This document shows positions 40,201 to 50,989 of a stretch of 53,199 nt of DNA, piece by piece. The position numbers and the translations under genes are program-made. Numbering within the stretch: the first letter of the stretch is position 1; each line of letters begins with the position of its first letter. This DNA comes from Protostelium mycophagum (Eukaryota; Evosea; Variosea; Protosteliida; Protosteliaceae): assembly GCA_002081555.1 (NCBI GenBank), contig MZNV01000410.1, positions 1 to 53,199 on the forward strand, given 5' to 3'. The notes beneath the pieces are model-generated. The model saw only the letters and a list, made by a program, of their open reading frames with translations. It did no database searches and was not told the DNA's origin.

Positions 40201-42161
40201 CTCTTCCTGATTTATTTAAATTCAAAATATATAACTTTAAAATATTTCACACTGACCTCCGATTCAGAGGAATCTTTGTGTTTTTTTCCAGGTTTCTTCT
40301 CCTTTATCATTCAGAAATATTCAATTTAAATCGATAGAAAGTTCACAATCACGTGAATAGGCACGGTAATTACCGAGAAGGATCTCGTCAAGAGGTAAAA
40401 GATCTTACCTCGTACTCTTCCTCTGAATCCTCTGAACCTTCTGAATCCGATTCTTCAGAATCTTCGTTTTCGCTTTCACTCTTTTGCTTTGTGTTTTTTT
40501 TCTGCGATCATCAATTTTAGAATTTTTTGTGCCAGCACGCAGAAACAAAATCTCGACACTTTTCGACGTGATTTCGCTTGACAAATGTGGTAAGAGTTAC
40601 CTTTGGTGAATTTTTCGCAGGTCTTCCTCTCTTCTTTGTTTGTGATTGATCTTCCTGAATCGATCAGTAATCGATTTTAAAGATCAACAGCGATGGCCTC
40701 GAACGTTTGTGAAACTTTCTTTGGAAGAGAAAAAATATCTTTGATTGAAATTTATGCACTGAGCTTTGCCGCAGTACAAATAAAAATGAATTGGCACAGC
40801 CATAAACAGCAATGCAGTAAGTGCGATGGATGACGACATATACTGCGGCAAAGCCGCACAGATTATAAAAGTTGGTATGGCATAAATAGATATTCAAACA
40901 TGGTGTTCACCTCCTCTGATTCCTCCTTCCTCACAGCTTTGATCTGCCTCTTTGGCTGTGTCCGTTTCTGTCGCGATTTCAGTACAATCTACAAATCTTT
41001 TTTTTTCGTGCATCTCATATTTTAAACATCCAAAACATGCGCGGCATGCTGCGATACTGCGGAATTTTCGCTTGATAAACATTGTGGAAAAGTTTCAATT
41101 CAATATCACCTGTGTTTCCTCAGGTCTTTTTCCTCTTTTTCTTGGCTTCGGTTTTTCCTCCTGAAAAATTTCAGAAGAATTATTCAAAAGAATCACCAGT
41201 CTTTTATCGCATATTTCTCGGACGTGTCGCAGAATCAAGGTATAAAGGATTGCTATTTTTAGATCTGTGCACTCACAGAGGATATCTTCAATGTACCTTT
41301 TCACAGAAAATTTCTGGTGCTTTGTGTTGGTGTAAAGAGGACAACAAGCACACTTTCCACAATCAATGATAAATCAGCAGAGCTGCGAGGAATTATTACA
41401 CAGCTTGTTCCTCATATTTACAAGCGCTTATTGTGAGGATAGTGCAGCTCTGCTACATTGTATTATCTGATCAACAACTCTGATGTCATTACATCTACAA
41501 TGATCACCTCTGATTGTCCAGATTCTTCATCCTTTTTAGGTGTTTTTTTATTCTGAGCTGCTGTCTTTCTTTTCGTTTTGACGGGAGCCTCCTGCTCTTT
41601 TGAGTTTTTTCAAGAGAATGTACAAACCTCTTCGGCGTCAGACTCTGAAGCCTCTTCTTCTTTGGCGCCTTTTTTGGGCTTCTCTTCGTTCTCATTGTCC
41701 TCTTTTTTCGGCTGATGGATCATCATGTGAGGAACTAAACACCACTTACCTCTTCAGTTTGTTCTTCGACGTCCATCTGGTCATCTTCCTCTGGAGATGT
41801 GTCTTTGTTATTCTTCTCCGGTGATGATTTCTAGGAATATGAATGATCGATCACAAGATTACGAGGCAAAAATACTAAGGTTACCTTCTTATCTATTGAG
41901 GACCTGAGGAGAGTCAGATTTGGTGACATTGTCGATCAGTATTTGATCCTCATCTCACCCATTTTCTCCACTAGATTTATCTGTCGCCTTCTTCGAGGAT
42001 TGATGCTCTTCATCTGGTCCAGATTCTTCGCTTTCATCTTCGGAAAATGATTTGTCAAACTGTTCTAGGAAATCATCCACATCTTTCTCGCTCTGATCTG
42101 GTTCTTCTTGGACCTTCTTCTGTGGTGCTTTCTTTTGTGGTGCTCTCTTCCGGGGAGGCAT
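37209..42161 (-). CDS. Lys/Glu/Ser-rich nuclear protein with a C-terminal SPRY domain
   Basis: Start 42161 ([20 protein letters not shown]). A long low-complexity region of alternating acidic-serine and basic blocks ([47 protein letters not shown], the last an AT-hook-like KRGRP) spans about 42160-39950 over many short exons. A structured helix ([20 protein letters not shown]) follows at 39300-39480, then a SPRY domain: [88 protein letters not shown]. The tail is rich in SP and SK. SPRY mediates protein binding; the closest style is RanBPM/SPRYD-type. The number of genes is inferred: one gene is simplest, but the low-complexity part and SPRY part could be separate. Divergent from CenH3. Confidence 0.6.
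38695..38925. repeat. Minisatellite of about seven hairpin-forming units
   Basis: Tandem, diverged units of about 30-36 bp with the consensus core CTGCGGCAGAGCCGCAATAC then GCGTAAACAACA. Each unit holds the inverted repeat TGCGGC...GCCGCA. It sits in an intron of the SPRY gene. On the minus strand it stays open in several frames and produces spurious repetitive proteins. Confidence 0.9.
40757..40865. repeat. GCGGC-hairpin repeat copies in a SPRY-gene intron
   Basis: Two copies of the window's GC-rich hairpin word (GCTTTGCCGCAGTAC at about 40763 and TACTGCGGCAAAGCCGCA at about 40843) flank an 80-bp AT-rich piece in inverted order. Confidence 0.7.
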
Positions 42162-42554
42162 CTCCAGGAATGAGTCACGTGTCTGCCGTTGGGCGATTTT
42201 TTGGTGGTTTGAGATATCTTTTTTCGACAAAGGGTGTTTTGTTGACGTTTCTGTCTCTGAAACACACGTTCTGATGGCTTCATCAATTCCTTTTCTGTGG
42301 TGATCACCATCGTGAAGCCACCCGAACAAACTGTTTCTGCACGTGCCAAATAAATGATGTGAAGAATTGAGTGAGACCGTAGCTAGTATTTATTAAGACC
42401 AAATAGATATAGTCTTTAAAGAGGCAACATGAGGGTGCCAGAGAGGTATCTTTCGGCGCGAAATGTTGGCGGGATCTTTCTTTGGCGTTGTAGTTTCAGG
42501 CATTTGAAAATCCTCAACGGTCATTCGGCATCGACACATATCAAGCAAGCCATA
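42162..42554. promoter_or_regulatory. Divergent spacer between SPRY protein and CenH3
   Basis: About 390 bp between starts at 42161 (-) and 42555 (+), with a TTGGCGGGAT word at about 42468 that resembles an E2F site. E2F-type control would suit a cell-cycle-expressed CenH3; this is inference from one motif. Confidence 0.4.
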
Positions 42555-43298
42555 ATGCCACCAAAGAAGAGCGCAATAGTGGGTGGACCTCTATCTACAT
42601 CAAGAAGATCCTCTTCAGGAGGATCCTCTTCCTCAGAATCTTCTTCAGGTAGTGGACCTCCAGCTGATCTCATGAGAGCAGTGAAGGTGAGTCTGTGATG
42701 GATCGATCATGCTGAGAGAGATTAGCACACTGTTTCGGGGCCAGGAAGAATCATCAGAAAGCCTCAGTCACCAACGAGAGTACCTCCTCGCCAAGCACAG
42801 AAGATGCCACAGAAATCACCAAGAAAAAAACCGTACGTCTTTATGTGAGACAAGTTGAGAAGATTCCTCATTTTCATCAGGAGGATGTACTCAAAAGCGT
42901 TCAAAGAGATCAGAAAATTACAGAATGGAACATCTCTTCTCATTCCAAGAGCTCCTTTTGCCCGTCTTGTAAGTTCAATCTTCACAATTGTTTTGACATC
43001 AATTCTGAATCAAAGGACGTCGACACTGATGAAGATGCAGGTCAAAGAGATCGTCCAAGCTCTCACAGTGGCAGGGGATTTTAGAATACAAGCCACAGCA
43101 TTAGAAGCTCTTCAACACTCTGCAGAATCATACATCATCCATCTCTTTGAAGATTCGTATCCTGATGATATCATTTACATTTTGTCATCATTTCTTAACT
43201 CGAGAAGAATAGTCTGCTCTGTACATGCAAAGAGAGTCACTCTGATGTTGAAAGACATCCAACTCGCAAGAAGGATCAGAGGAAGGTCTGAGTATTGA
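42555..43298 (+). CDS. CENPA: Centromeric histone H3 variant (CENP-A/CenH3)
   Basis: Replaces H3 in centromeric nucleosomes and founds the kinetochore. Five exons with introns 42687-42725 (39), 42833-42880 (48), 42969-43040 (72) and 43157-43207 (51 nt) leave exactly 178 codons, 177 aa. The N-tail (about 80 residues) is Ser/Pro/Lys-rich (RRSSSGGSSSSESSSGSG, QKSPRKKP) and lacks the conserved H3 tail. The histone fold follows: alpha-N FKEIRKLQ, alpha-1 LLIPRAPFARLVKEIVQ, loop 1 with alpha-2 LTVAGDFRIQATALEALQHS, then HLFEDSIVCSVHAKRVTLM and KDIQLARRIRGRSEY. Loop 1 is two residues longer than in H3, and the tail and extra C-terminal residues differ, both CenH3 hallmarks. Without removing the 51-nt intron a false 17-residue insertion appears. 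Confidence 0.92.
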
Positions 43299-44039
43299 AG
43301 ACAATGGTGAGTGTTGAGCTCATGATCATGTTCAGTGTTGCGGCTTTGCTGACAGTAAGAAACCCCCTTTTATCCAAAAATAACATAGAAATAAATGTTA
43401 AAACTATTATATATAGTTTTAACATTGCTTTTTGTGCAGAAGATCAAGTCTTGATGTGGTGAAAATGCACATGATTTTTTTGTGTGTAAAAATTCCTTTT
43501 AATTTATCACAAAGATCTCGCGTTTAGCACCAACAGTTGTCATCATTGGAGCCATCTAAACTTCATCATTATTCGGACTGAATGAGCACAGTTTCATTTT
43601 GGATGATGGGAATAATCGAACTGATGATCACGCGACACCAACTGTTTTAATACATGATCAACCGATGATGACACCTGTTGATATTATTTTTTATATTATT
43701 TTTTATCTCTATCTACATTGATATTGCAACTGTTGAATTCGATATGGTTAAATTTATTTTCTGTAAGCTTTGGTGGCAGATCTCGTTATCACACGCTGAT
43801 TTCACGCAAAGTTACCGTCATTCGCGGTAACGGCATTTTTCGCAGATCGCGGATCGCGAAAGGAAAACTCGATGAAGGAACAGTCCGATCTCATCAACGC
43901 CAACACCAACAAAGGTTTGTTAGGTCTTTAATCAGTCTCGTACCAAGATCAAATACAATAACCTCGTTTGGTCATCTTGATTTTGTCTTCTAAAGGAAGA
44001 AAATGAAGGGGAATACACAGTGACATATTTTAGATCACG
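43299..44039. other. Spacer between CenH3 and glucokinase
   Basis: About 740 bp with no gene recognised. It contains an inverted pair GTTACCG/CGGTAAC at about 43810-43832, AT-rich stretches with an ATATATAG run near 43412, and an open frame at 43718-43993 with no protein-like composition. The glucokinase promoter should lie at the right end. Confidence 0.35.
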
Positions 44040-46626
44040 ATGGCTGACATTGAAGCCAATTTATCCAAAGACGTACTTGGCGTTCTTCAACGCTGGAGAC
44101 TTGACGCCGAGGCCCTTGATATGGTAATCCCATACATTCAAGGAGATCTGCTGAAAAAATGGACAGCCATTGACTCTGTACCTTGGTGTCGATATCGGCG
44201 GTACCAACACGAGAGTCGCCGTGATCAATGAATACGAACGTATCTGCGCCTTAAAGAACCCAGGACCAGACCAACCAAAGTCTGGTGCTTTCTTGGCTGT
44301 CTCAAAATTCAAGGCCAGCACACTCACTGGGGTACGATCATTTTTAATGTTCAATGTAGACGATGGAGCACCGCCATGACTTGATTCATCATCAAAATGG
44401 AAGAGCTTATCTATCCATACCCTTTCTGTACGATAGAAGCGTCAGCATGTCGTCTTGCATTGTTCTGACAAGCGCGGCGATGAGCCTTGTATTAAAATCA
44501 TGCGGGAGACTTGTACTGCGGCTCTGCCGCAGTGTCGGGTACAATTTATGACAAAACCTTGCCGTGCCAAGGCACAATTCCCACTGCTATTCACTTCAAC
44601 TATAGCAATCAGGATACTTGTACTGCGGCTCTGCCGCAGTCGCTACAATTTCCGTACAAATCTTGCTGCGCTAAGACAAAATCCACAGTGCGGCAAAGCC
44701 GCAGTTCCACAGCTATTCACTTCAACTAACCTAGGTATTTTTCTTAGAGCAGCAAATCTCGCTGCCATCATCATGACATCGCTCGGTGAAGAGTGAAAAA
44801 ACTAATTCCAACAGTTGATTGACAGATTGAGAGTTGTCGGCCAGCAGCTCGTCCAAGCCACAAAGAAGAAGCCCATCGCTGCCGTTGTATCTGTAGCAGG
44901 TCCTGTGTCTGAGAATGGCGACAGGGTAAGCACTACCGGAGATGTACTCGGTTGTTACCGCAGCACCTTAACGTTGCTCGGGATGTTTTGGCACTCAAGT
45001 GATGCAAGAAGAGAAGACTTTGACTTCTTTTATACATTTAAGAAGGTTTTGTTGTCTGCGCAGAGGTCCAGTTCTTTTAGATAATATCAATATGCAGCTC
45101 TGCTGCAGAAGAAATCTCACATAATCAACAGTGACGTCATCACTTTGTGAAGAACCAGCACATATTCTATTTACACTTGGTATTTTGAAAAATAAAATCG
45201 ATCAGGTCAACTTGACCAACTATGAAGGAGAGAGGGACTTGAGTGTGAGACAACTGCCCTCGATTTTGTTCAACCATGAGAGCACCAAGTTTATCAACGA
45301 CCTCGCTGCAACATGCCAAGGTGACATATATTCCAAGTTAATAATAGTCATTTGTTTTGGAATAAATTCAAAAAATTAAATTTCAAAATAATCTTGGAAA
45401 AATAAATTAATCAGGAATTAATTCTCTGGCTGAGGAAGGCCGCGTCGGAAGATACTTCGATCAGCTTTGGAAGTGAGTGATTTTATTTAATTTATTTATT
45501 ATTATTTTTCTGATGACGAATCAGCAACAACCCCATACCCGAGAACCTCAGCCTCAATCCCACCAACTGTACGTTTTTCCCGCCATTTTTCCTTTTCAAA
45601 ATTTGAAAATTTTTCCGGCAGAGTTGCAAAAAAAAACACTACAGCTCCATGATCTTATCCCTCTACAACAGATTGATTTTCTCAGATCTGGTTTTGGCTA
45701 TGGGCACCGGTCTCGGTTGCGGTATCCTAGCAATCCTGCCTAACGGCATGCACGAAGTCATCGCCTTGGAAACCGGACACATCAGCGTGACCCCCGTGGC
45801 CTACAAGCACACTGACAGCGCCGAGGAAATCGAGTTCTACAACTGGATGTCCGAGAGAGTGTGAGTATTTTGTGAAGTTTTTAGATCATTAAAATTTTTT
45901 CAATTAAAAATGTATAAATATCATGGATTTAAATTTGATTTATTATTTTTTTGGAGAATTGATAGATGGCAGGTACAAAGGCCGCCACACTATTGAGTAC
46001 GAAGATATTTGCAGTGGTAGAGGACTGGCCGCTTGTTACCAGTTTGTCGTCAGAAATTCCCCCCACGCCGACAAGACCCTCACCCCCGAGATGAGTGAGT
46101 GACACTGACCTGTCAAAATGACATCTGACACCTGTCAGTCGCAAAGAGAGCTGGGGATGACGCCAACGCCCGCAAGGCGATGTTTTTCCACTATAAGTAC
46201 TTGTTCAGAGTTGCGAGGGAACAATGCGTCGGGCTCAACTGCAAGGCTTTCTTCTTGGCAGGAGATAACCAAATCTACAACAACCCATTCGTTAAGGAGA
46301 ACGCTGAACTGTACCACAAGGAGTTCCTGGAACACCCAAAGGTACGATATCATGGGATGACGTCATCACATGATGACACGATGCAGGAGGAATGGATCAG
46401 AGATGTGATCTGCTATAGACAGACACGCAGAACAGAACTCAACTTAAGAGGTGCCCTCTACTCTGCCAGAAGGTTGGCCGTCGCGGCTAATGCAGAGATC
46501 GAAGTCGAGAAGCGCGAGAAGAAGAAGCAGTTGATGATGCCACACCCCGCATGGTCTCTACCTCCTCTCGCTTTGGGCGCCGTCTTGTGTTATGCTGTCT
46601 TGAAGTCCTTGAAGAAGTTACAATAA
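44040..46626 (+). CDS. Bacterial-type (group A) glucokinase with a C-terminal membrane anchor
   Basis: Phosphorylates glucose at the entry to glycolysis. Start 44040 (MADIEANLSKDVLGVLQRWR); the phosphate loop LYLGVDIGGTNTRVAVINEY follows the first, 43-nt intron. Later come IAAVVSVAGPVSENGDR, FINDLAATCQG, the ATP motif VLAMGTGLGCGILAI, ETGHISV, EYEDICSGRGLAACY and LAGDNQIYNNPF. This is the GLK family seen in bacteria and in trypanosomatids and other protists, not the animal hexokinase. The end is unusual: a basic stretch (EVEKREKKKQLMMPH) then LPPLALGAVLCYAVLKSL and KKLQ, a tail-anchor pattern. The longest intron (44333-44814) holds GCGGC hairpin repeats. The stop is inside AATAAA. Confidence 0.85.
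44505..44735. repeat. Dispersed GCGGCTCTGCCGC hairpin repeats inside a glucokinase intron
   Basis: Three hairpins: TGTACTGCGGCTCTGCCGCA at about 44512 and again at about 44620, and GTGCGGCAAAGCCGCAG at about 44688. Two copies of GCTATTCACTTCAACTA lie between and after them. The same ATTCACTTCAACTA word occurs at about 3578 in the ABCC gene. Confidence 0.85.
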
Positions 46627-46627
46627 A
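46622..46627 (+). terminator. AATAAA overlapping the glucokinase stop codon
   Basis: Stop TAA 46624-46626 lies inside CAATAAAG; the same Gln-stop-in-signal arrangement as DHTKD1. Confidence 0.6.
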
Positions 46628-47121
46628 GCCGAAGCGTTGTCTTTCATCACTGTCTGAACAATGGAATGAGATGCATCATATTTATCGATTTGAATGAGTC
46701 TTCAAGTGATTGACCAAGAGGAGGCTCACGAGAAGATGACCAATCAGAGGGGTTGATTCGTTTCAACCGTGTTGCGTCATTCTACATGACTGCCAAGCTC
46801 AAACATTGCCACAAAGATATGGCTGAAGCACTTTGAAATTTTGGAGACCACGGTAACTACCGCGAGCCGGCTGCTACTAGTTGGCAAAAATCATAGAGTG
46901 AAAACATCTCCGATTTCGTGTTCGTGTTGTAGATGTGTGATCGCACAACATGCGAAACTGATCTAAAAATAGCGTACAGAAATATTTTGCTGAGCAAAAT
47001 CGTGGAAGCACCTGAAAGAGATTATCCAAACCTGAAGGACAACTTCTCATAAGAAGTGGTTTGCTTGCACAATCCGGCAATTGAGTTGGATCAGAGGACT
47101 GAGCAGCGTCTTCGACACATT
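46628..47121. other. Convergent spacer between glucokinase and the CH-LIM-PH gene
   Basis: About 490 bp. It contains a CGGTAACTACCG hairpin (about 46851) and one GTTGTAG (46927). A minus-strand open frame at 46877-47206 continues past the PH gene's stop in another frame and looks non-coding. Confidence 0.35.
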
Positions 47122-50100
47122 TTATAGGATGATTGAATTTATTGTTTCCGTTATCTCCAGCTGCTGGCGCAATATCGCATTCAACCACTGCAAAGGTCAT
47201 CATCATCTGACATCATCATCACTCACCATCTGCATCTCTTCCTCTGACTTTGCTTGGAGCACCACTGACCCTTTCTCAGACTTGAGCTGGAAGGCCGTTC
47301 CTTGTGTTCCGTAATCTTGCATTGTAGATCCATACAATGCGAATTTACCACAAGGCTGTCCCTTCTAAATCATGATCAGACACACATTGCCATCTGCTCA
47401 TGATGCAATCACCTTCCCGTTGTCTAAGTTGAAGAGTAACAGAACCCCTCCCTTCAATACGATCCATCTCTCCCTCCACATCAATCCCATCATGCTCAGC
47501 ACATCGAGTGTTCCCTCTTTGCTCTGCGATCATTGTCAAGCGCATCATTTATAAGATGAACAATATTGCGTCAATACAAACAGAGATCTTCCATATACAA
47601 CGGTGTAAAACGCCAAAACTATTGTTTTAATGTTTTTGCTTCAAATCAAAGTTGTGAATGGACAAAAAATTACCTCGACTCTCTCGCCAAAATTAACTCT
47701 GCTGAATCTACTCATGCTCCTCTGTCCTTCAAAATAGATTCCCACTTTCCCAAAGACTATTTCACTTCAGAGATAATACCGAAAAATAAATAATGTGATC
47801 CTCACTTTCAATCCATCGGAACATGTCTTCAGTGTTTTCGGCTCTGAAGAAATAGTTGTTTTCGCTTGTGATGACACAAAATTCGTTCATAGATGAGGTC
47901 AGATCAGGTTTAATGTCCATGATGTGCAGTAGAGAGATTGTTCCTGGGAGAATCAATTTCCAATGACTTGGCATTCGGTCACCTTTGGGTGGATTGTCGC
48001 GAGCAAATGATGATGTGATGGAAAAGTTCTGCCAGTAGGCGGCAGTCTCCCCGGTGAGTTTGAAGTATCTCCTTCGCCAAGACGAAAATAACTTAAAATC
48101 GGACCTCATGTATAGCCATCTGAGACATAGTTTTAACATAAACTTATGATTGTTGAAAGATGGACAAAAGGACATAACGATTTTGGAGTGAAAGATGAGT
48201 ATTTTTTTGTTACTTTAAAGGCAAAGCCACAAACACAAGCACTGTGTACCACCTCTATATTGCGAAAAAGACGTTTGTTGCTCGCAGCGTCACAATCTTC
48301 AACAAAAGAAGTCTTCACCCTTCTGCCGCTGGAGGATGTGTGAGTCCAGTGTCAGAGCGTGAAAGACAAGCTCTCGGTTTGATCTGCAGATGTCAATCAT
48401 ATTATGATGGATGATGATCAGTCACATCGGATGGTGGTGATGAGATGGTCGCTCTCTGTAAGATTTCAGTGAAAAGACAAGGAAAGAGTCTTACTGTGAC
48501 GGTGTCCTGCCTTGTCGAATATACCGAGACAGCAGATTTCACCGACGTCTGCGCCCGCTCTTTGGTTTGTGCGGCCGCTGCTGTCTTGTTTTGCACTGGA
48601 GCTGCGACCACTTGATTTTGTGGGAGAGCTGTTGGTTTGTTCTGAACATCTGTCTTCCTTTCAGGTATCGCTGGTTTCTGGGCAGGTACTTCTGTCTTTT
48701 TCACTGATTTTAATTAATCAATAGTGGAGTGGTGTCGAATCGTATTTCGTGAAGAATATACTTTTATCAAACACTCAAACAAGTGATTGAGTGTCTGCCT
48801 GCCGCAAATCATCGACAAAGCTTCTGTAGATTTTTTCACAACATCACTCACCCGGTCCCGTGTCTTCCCATCTATCTTGTTTCTTCTGGGCTATTTGGAT
48901 CCAGCTGGGCGCCGCCTCTTTCTGAACAGTGACCTCTTGCTGTTTAACTTGAGCAGGTTTGGTAGGGATGGGTGGAGGTTTGGCTGTTTCGGTCTTGACT
49001 ATTTCCTGTAATCAATTTAATACAATGCTGGCCAATGTGGTCGTGGCTTGTCACGCGAGATGGGTTGAGAGGTTCTTTATCATTTTTTCGCCACACAAAT
49101 ATTTGAATTCACAAGTTACTTTCCCATATATAATTGTAGACACGATGTCTTTAACTCACTTGTGTCTTAATTTCCACAGGCACGTTCGGCTTGCTCACAG
49201 TAGAGACCGTCTGACGCCGAACAGTCACCTTCTGAGCCTCTTCTTCGAGTTTATGCCCACATTTCCTGCAATATTTTGTCGCCGCAACCACAGCACGGCA
49301 TGACCCGCATGTTGTGTTTACTCTTGTTGCGGTGTTGACAGGATGCTTCTGCGTGTTTATGATGGGTTCATCAGGTCCTGTCTTCTTCATGATCTGTTGG
49401 TGTGACGGTGCTTCCGACTTTGGTTGTGGCTGTTGTGTGATGTGGGAGGTATGTGCTTCTGGCTTCTTTGAGATACTTGGACGTGGTTCCTGTTGTTGTG
49501 ATGCCGTCATATCTGTCTTTGGTTTTGGATCCGTCTTCAATGTGGTGATCCTCTTTGTGTTCGGCTCATCTCGAGACGGTGTCACCGATGATGTCTTTTG
49601 ATGAGACGGCTGATCTGGCTTCATTGTTGTGGTCGTGATGACTGTCTTTTGTCTCGGCATGATGTCACAGTTGGAACAATGTGGGGTGTCATCAGTTAAC
49701 ATTGGAGTGCCGGTGATCTTGTTGCCACATTTGCCACAGATGAAGCAACTGATTGTGATCAGTATCTTCAAAGAGCCACATTTTAATCATCTTCGCATGT
49801 CTTCCAAAACGTAAGTGGCTCTGCCACACTGAAAACTTGTACATTGCGTGCAGAGAATGCGTACGCATTGTACGCAGAAGAAGAGCTGTGAAGTGCATTT
49901 TTTCTGTTGACAGAAAAATTGATTTTTTTATGGTGTTCGGGGTGCGGTACACCATATTTATTTTCATTTTGGCGGGAAAATCCATCTTGATGATATTCCA
50001 CTGATTTATCTGTGTTTTGGTAATTTGGGACAAAGCCGCCAAAAAAATCAATTTAAAAATAAAAATGCCTGTGCGTTGTAGATAGCCAATGTCTCACTTC

Positions 50101-50989
50101 TTATGCCATATCTTGTTTATTCCTTGCAATTGTACGGAGTCCCCGTCAATCTGCTTCTGACATCTGGCGCAACTGTCCCTCACCGCATTATTATGGGACA
50201 AACTCTTTCTCCATTGTTGTAGTTTGTCGTCATTGTCTTTGATTCTTTGCCTCTTTTCTTGCTCTATAGTCTTTGTGATGTCGTTCCTGGCCGATTTAGG
50301 GTTCCTCGTTAAGGTAACGTGAAAAGCTCGGCTTTTACCGAGAGTTAACCGTGGCCATGTGGTTGTATAGTTTTGGTAAAGATATAAAATGGGAGGAATT
50401 GAAATAAATAAATTAAAATTAAATTAAATATTATAATTTGAACGAGCATTTTGTGCAGCTTTGCAGCATAATTCCTTTGCGAACAGCAGCAGAATGTCTT
50501 GATGATCATCATACAGAGGGATGACAACAAACCCTGCATTATCCATCTTGATGGAGGCGATGCCTGATCCTCGTGGTTGACCCGAAAAGCGATGGTAATA
50601 CTGCGAGAGATATGTGATCACAGAGAACATCTCCGGCACAGGTTGTTCAATCATATCTTCCACATCAAGGAGTGCCGGTATGCCTGAAGTATGAGGGCGG
50701 TAAGTGAAGATCGAGCATCACCTAGGGATTCACCAACTGTAAAGGCAGTGTGAAGATTCTTCTCAGGATTTGATCGTCTTAATGAGTCGAAATCGAGGAC
50801 AGAAGGACCTGATCACTTGAATTAAGGAAATCAACAGCAAGACTTACCCATGAAATTGTGTATCAGAGCACAAAATGCGAGACCGTCTTTCCAGCTCATG
50901 GTAAAATTCTCGACTTTAACATCCTTGTAACCTTCTGTATTTCTCTTGCACCACAGAAGTAGGGCCTCTTTGCCTGTTGCGCGACTCAT
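47122..50989 (-). CDS. CH-LIM-zinc ribbon-PH-PH cytoskeletal protein, MICAL-like N-terminus
   Basis: Start 50989 ([20 protein letters not shown]), stop 47122-47124. The N-terminal calponin-homology domain is of the MICAL/EHBP1 kind: [18 protein letters not shown] and [15 protein letters not shown]. It is followed by a Cys-rich region and a LIM-type second finger ([20 protein letters not shown] then HCSNC), a long Pro/Thr/Lys linker (49151-49700), a zinc ribbon (CGSCRA...CRKCGHKL), a Pro/Gln/Ala linker (48402-48704), and two PH domains. PH1 has [20 protein letters not shown]2 has [20 protein letters not shown] and ends [17 protein letters not shown]. It probably links actin or Rab membranes to phosphoinositides. 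No flavin monooxygenase domain is present, so it is MICAL-like rather than MICAL. Confidence 0.72.

Noticed and set aside
43141-43215. A 17-residue insertion in the CenH3 histone fold
   Set aside because: Removing a GT-AG intron (43157-43207) restores the normal alpha-2 to loop 2 spacing exactly and in frame.
49314-49601. Plus-strand open frame rich in Cys, Gly and Val
   Set aside because: It is the antisense of the Pro/Thr/Lys linker of the CH-LIM-PH gene.
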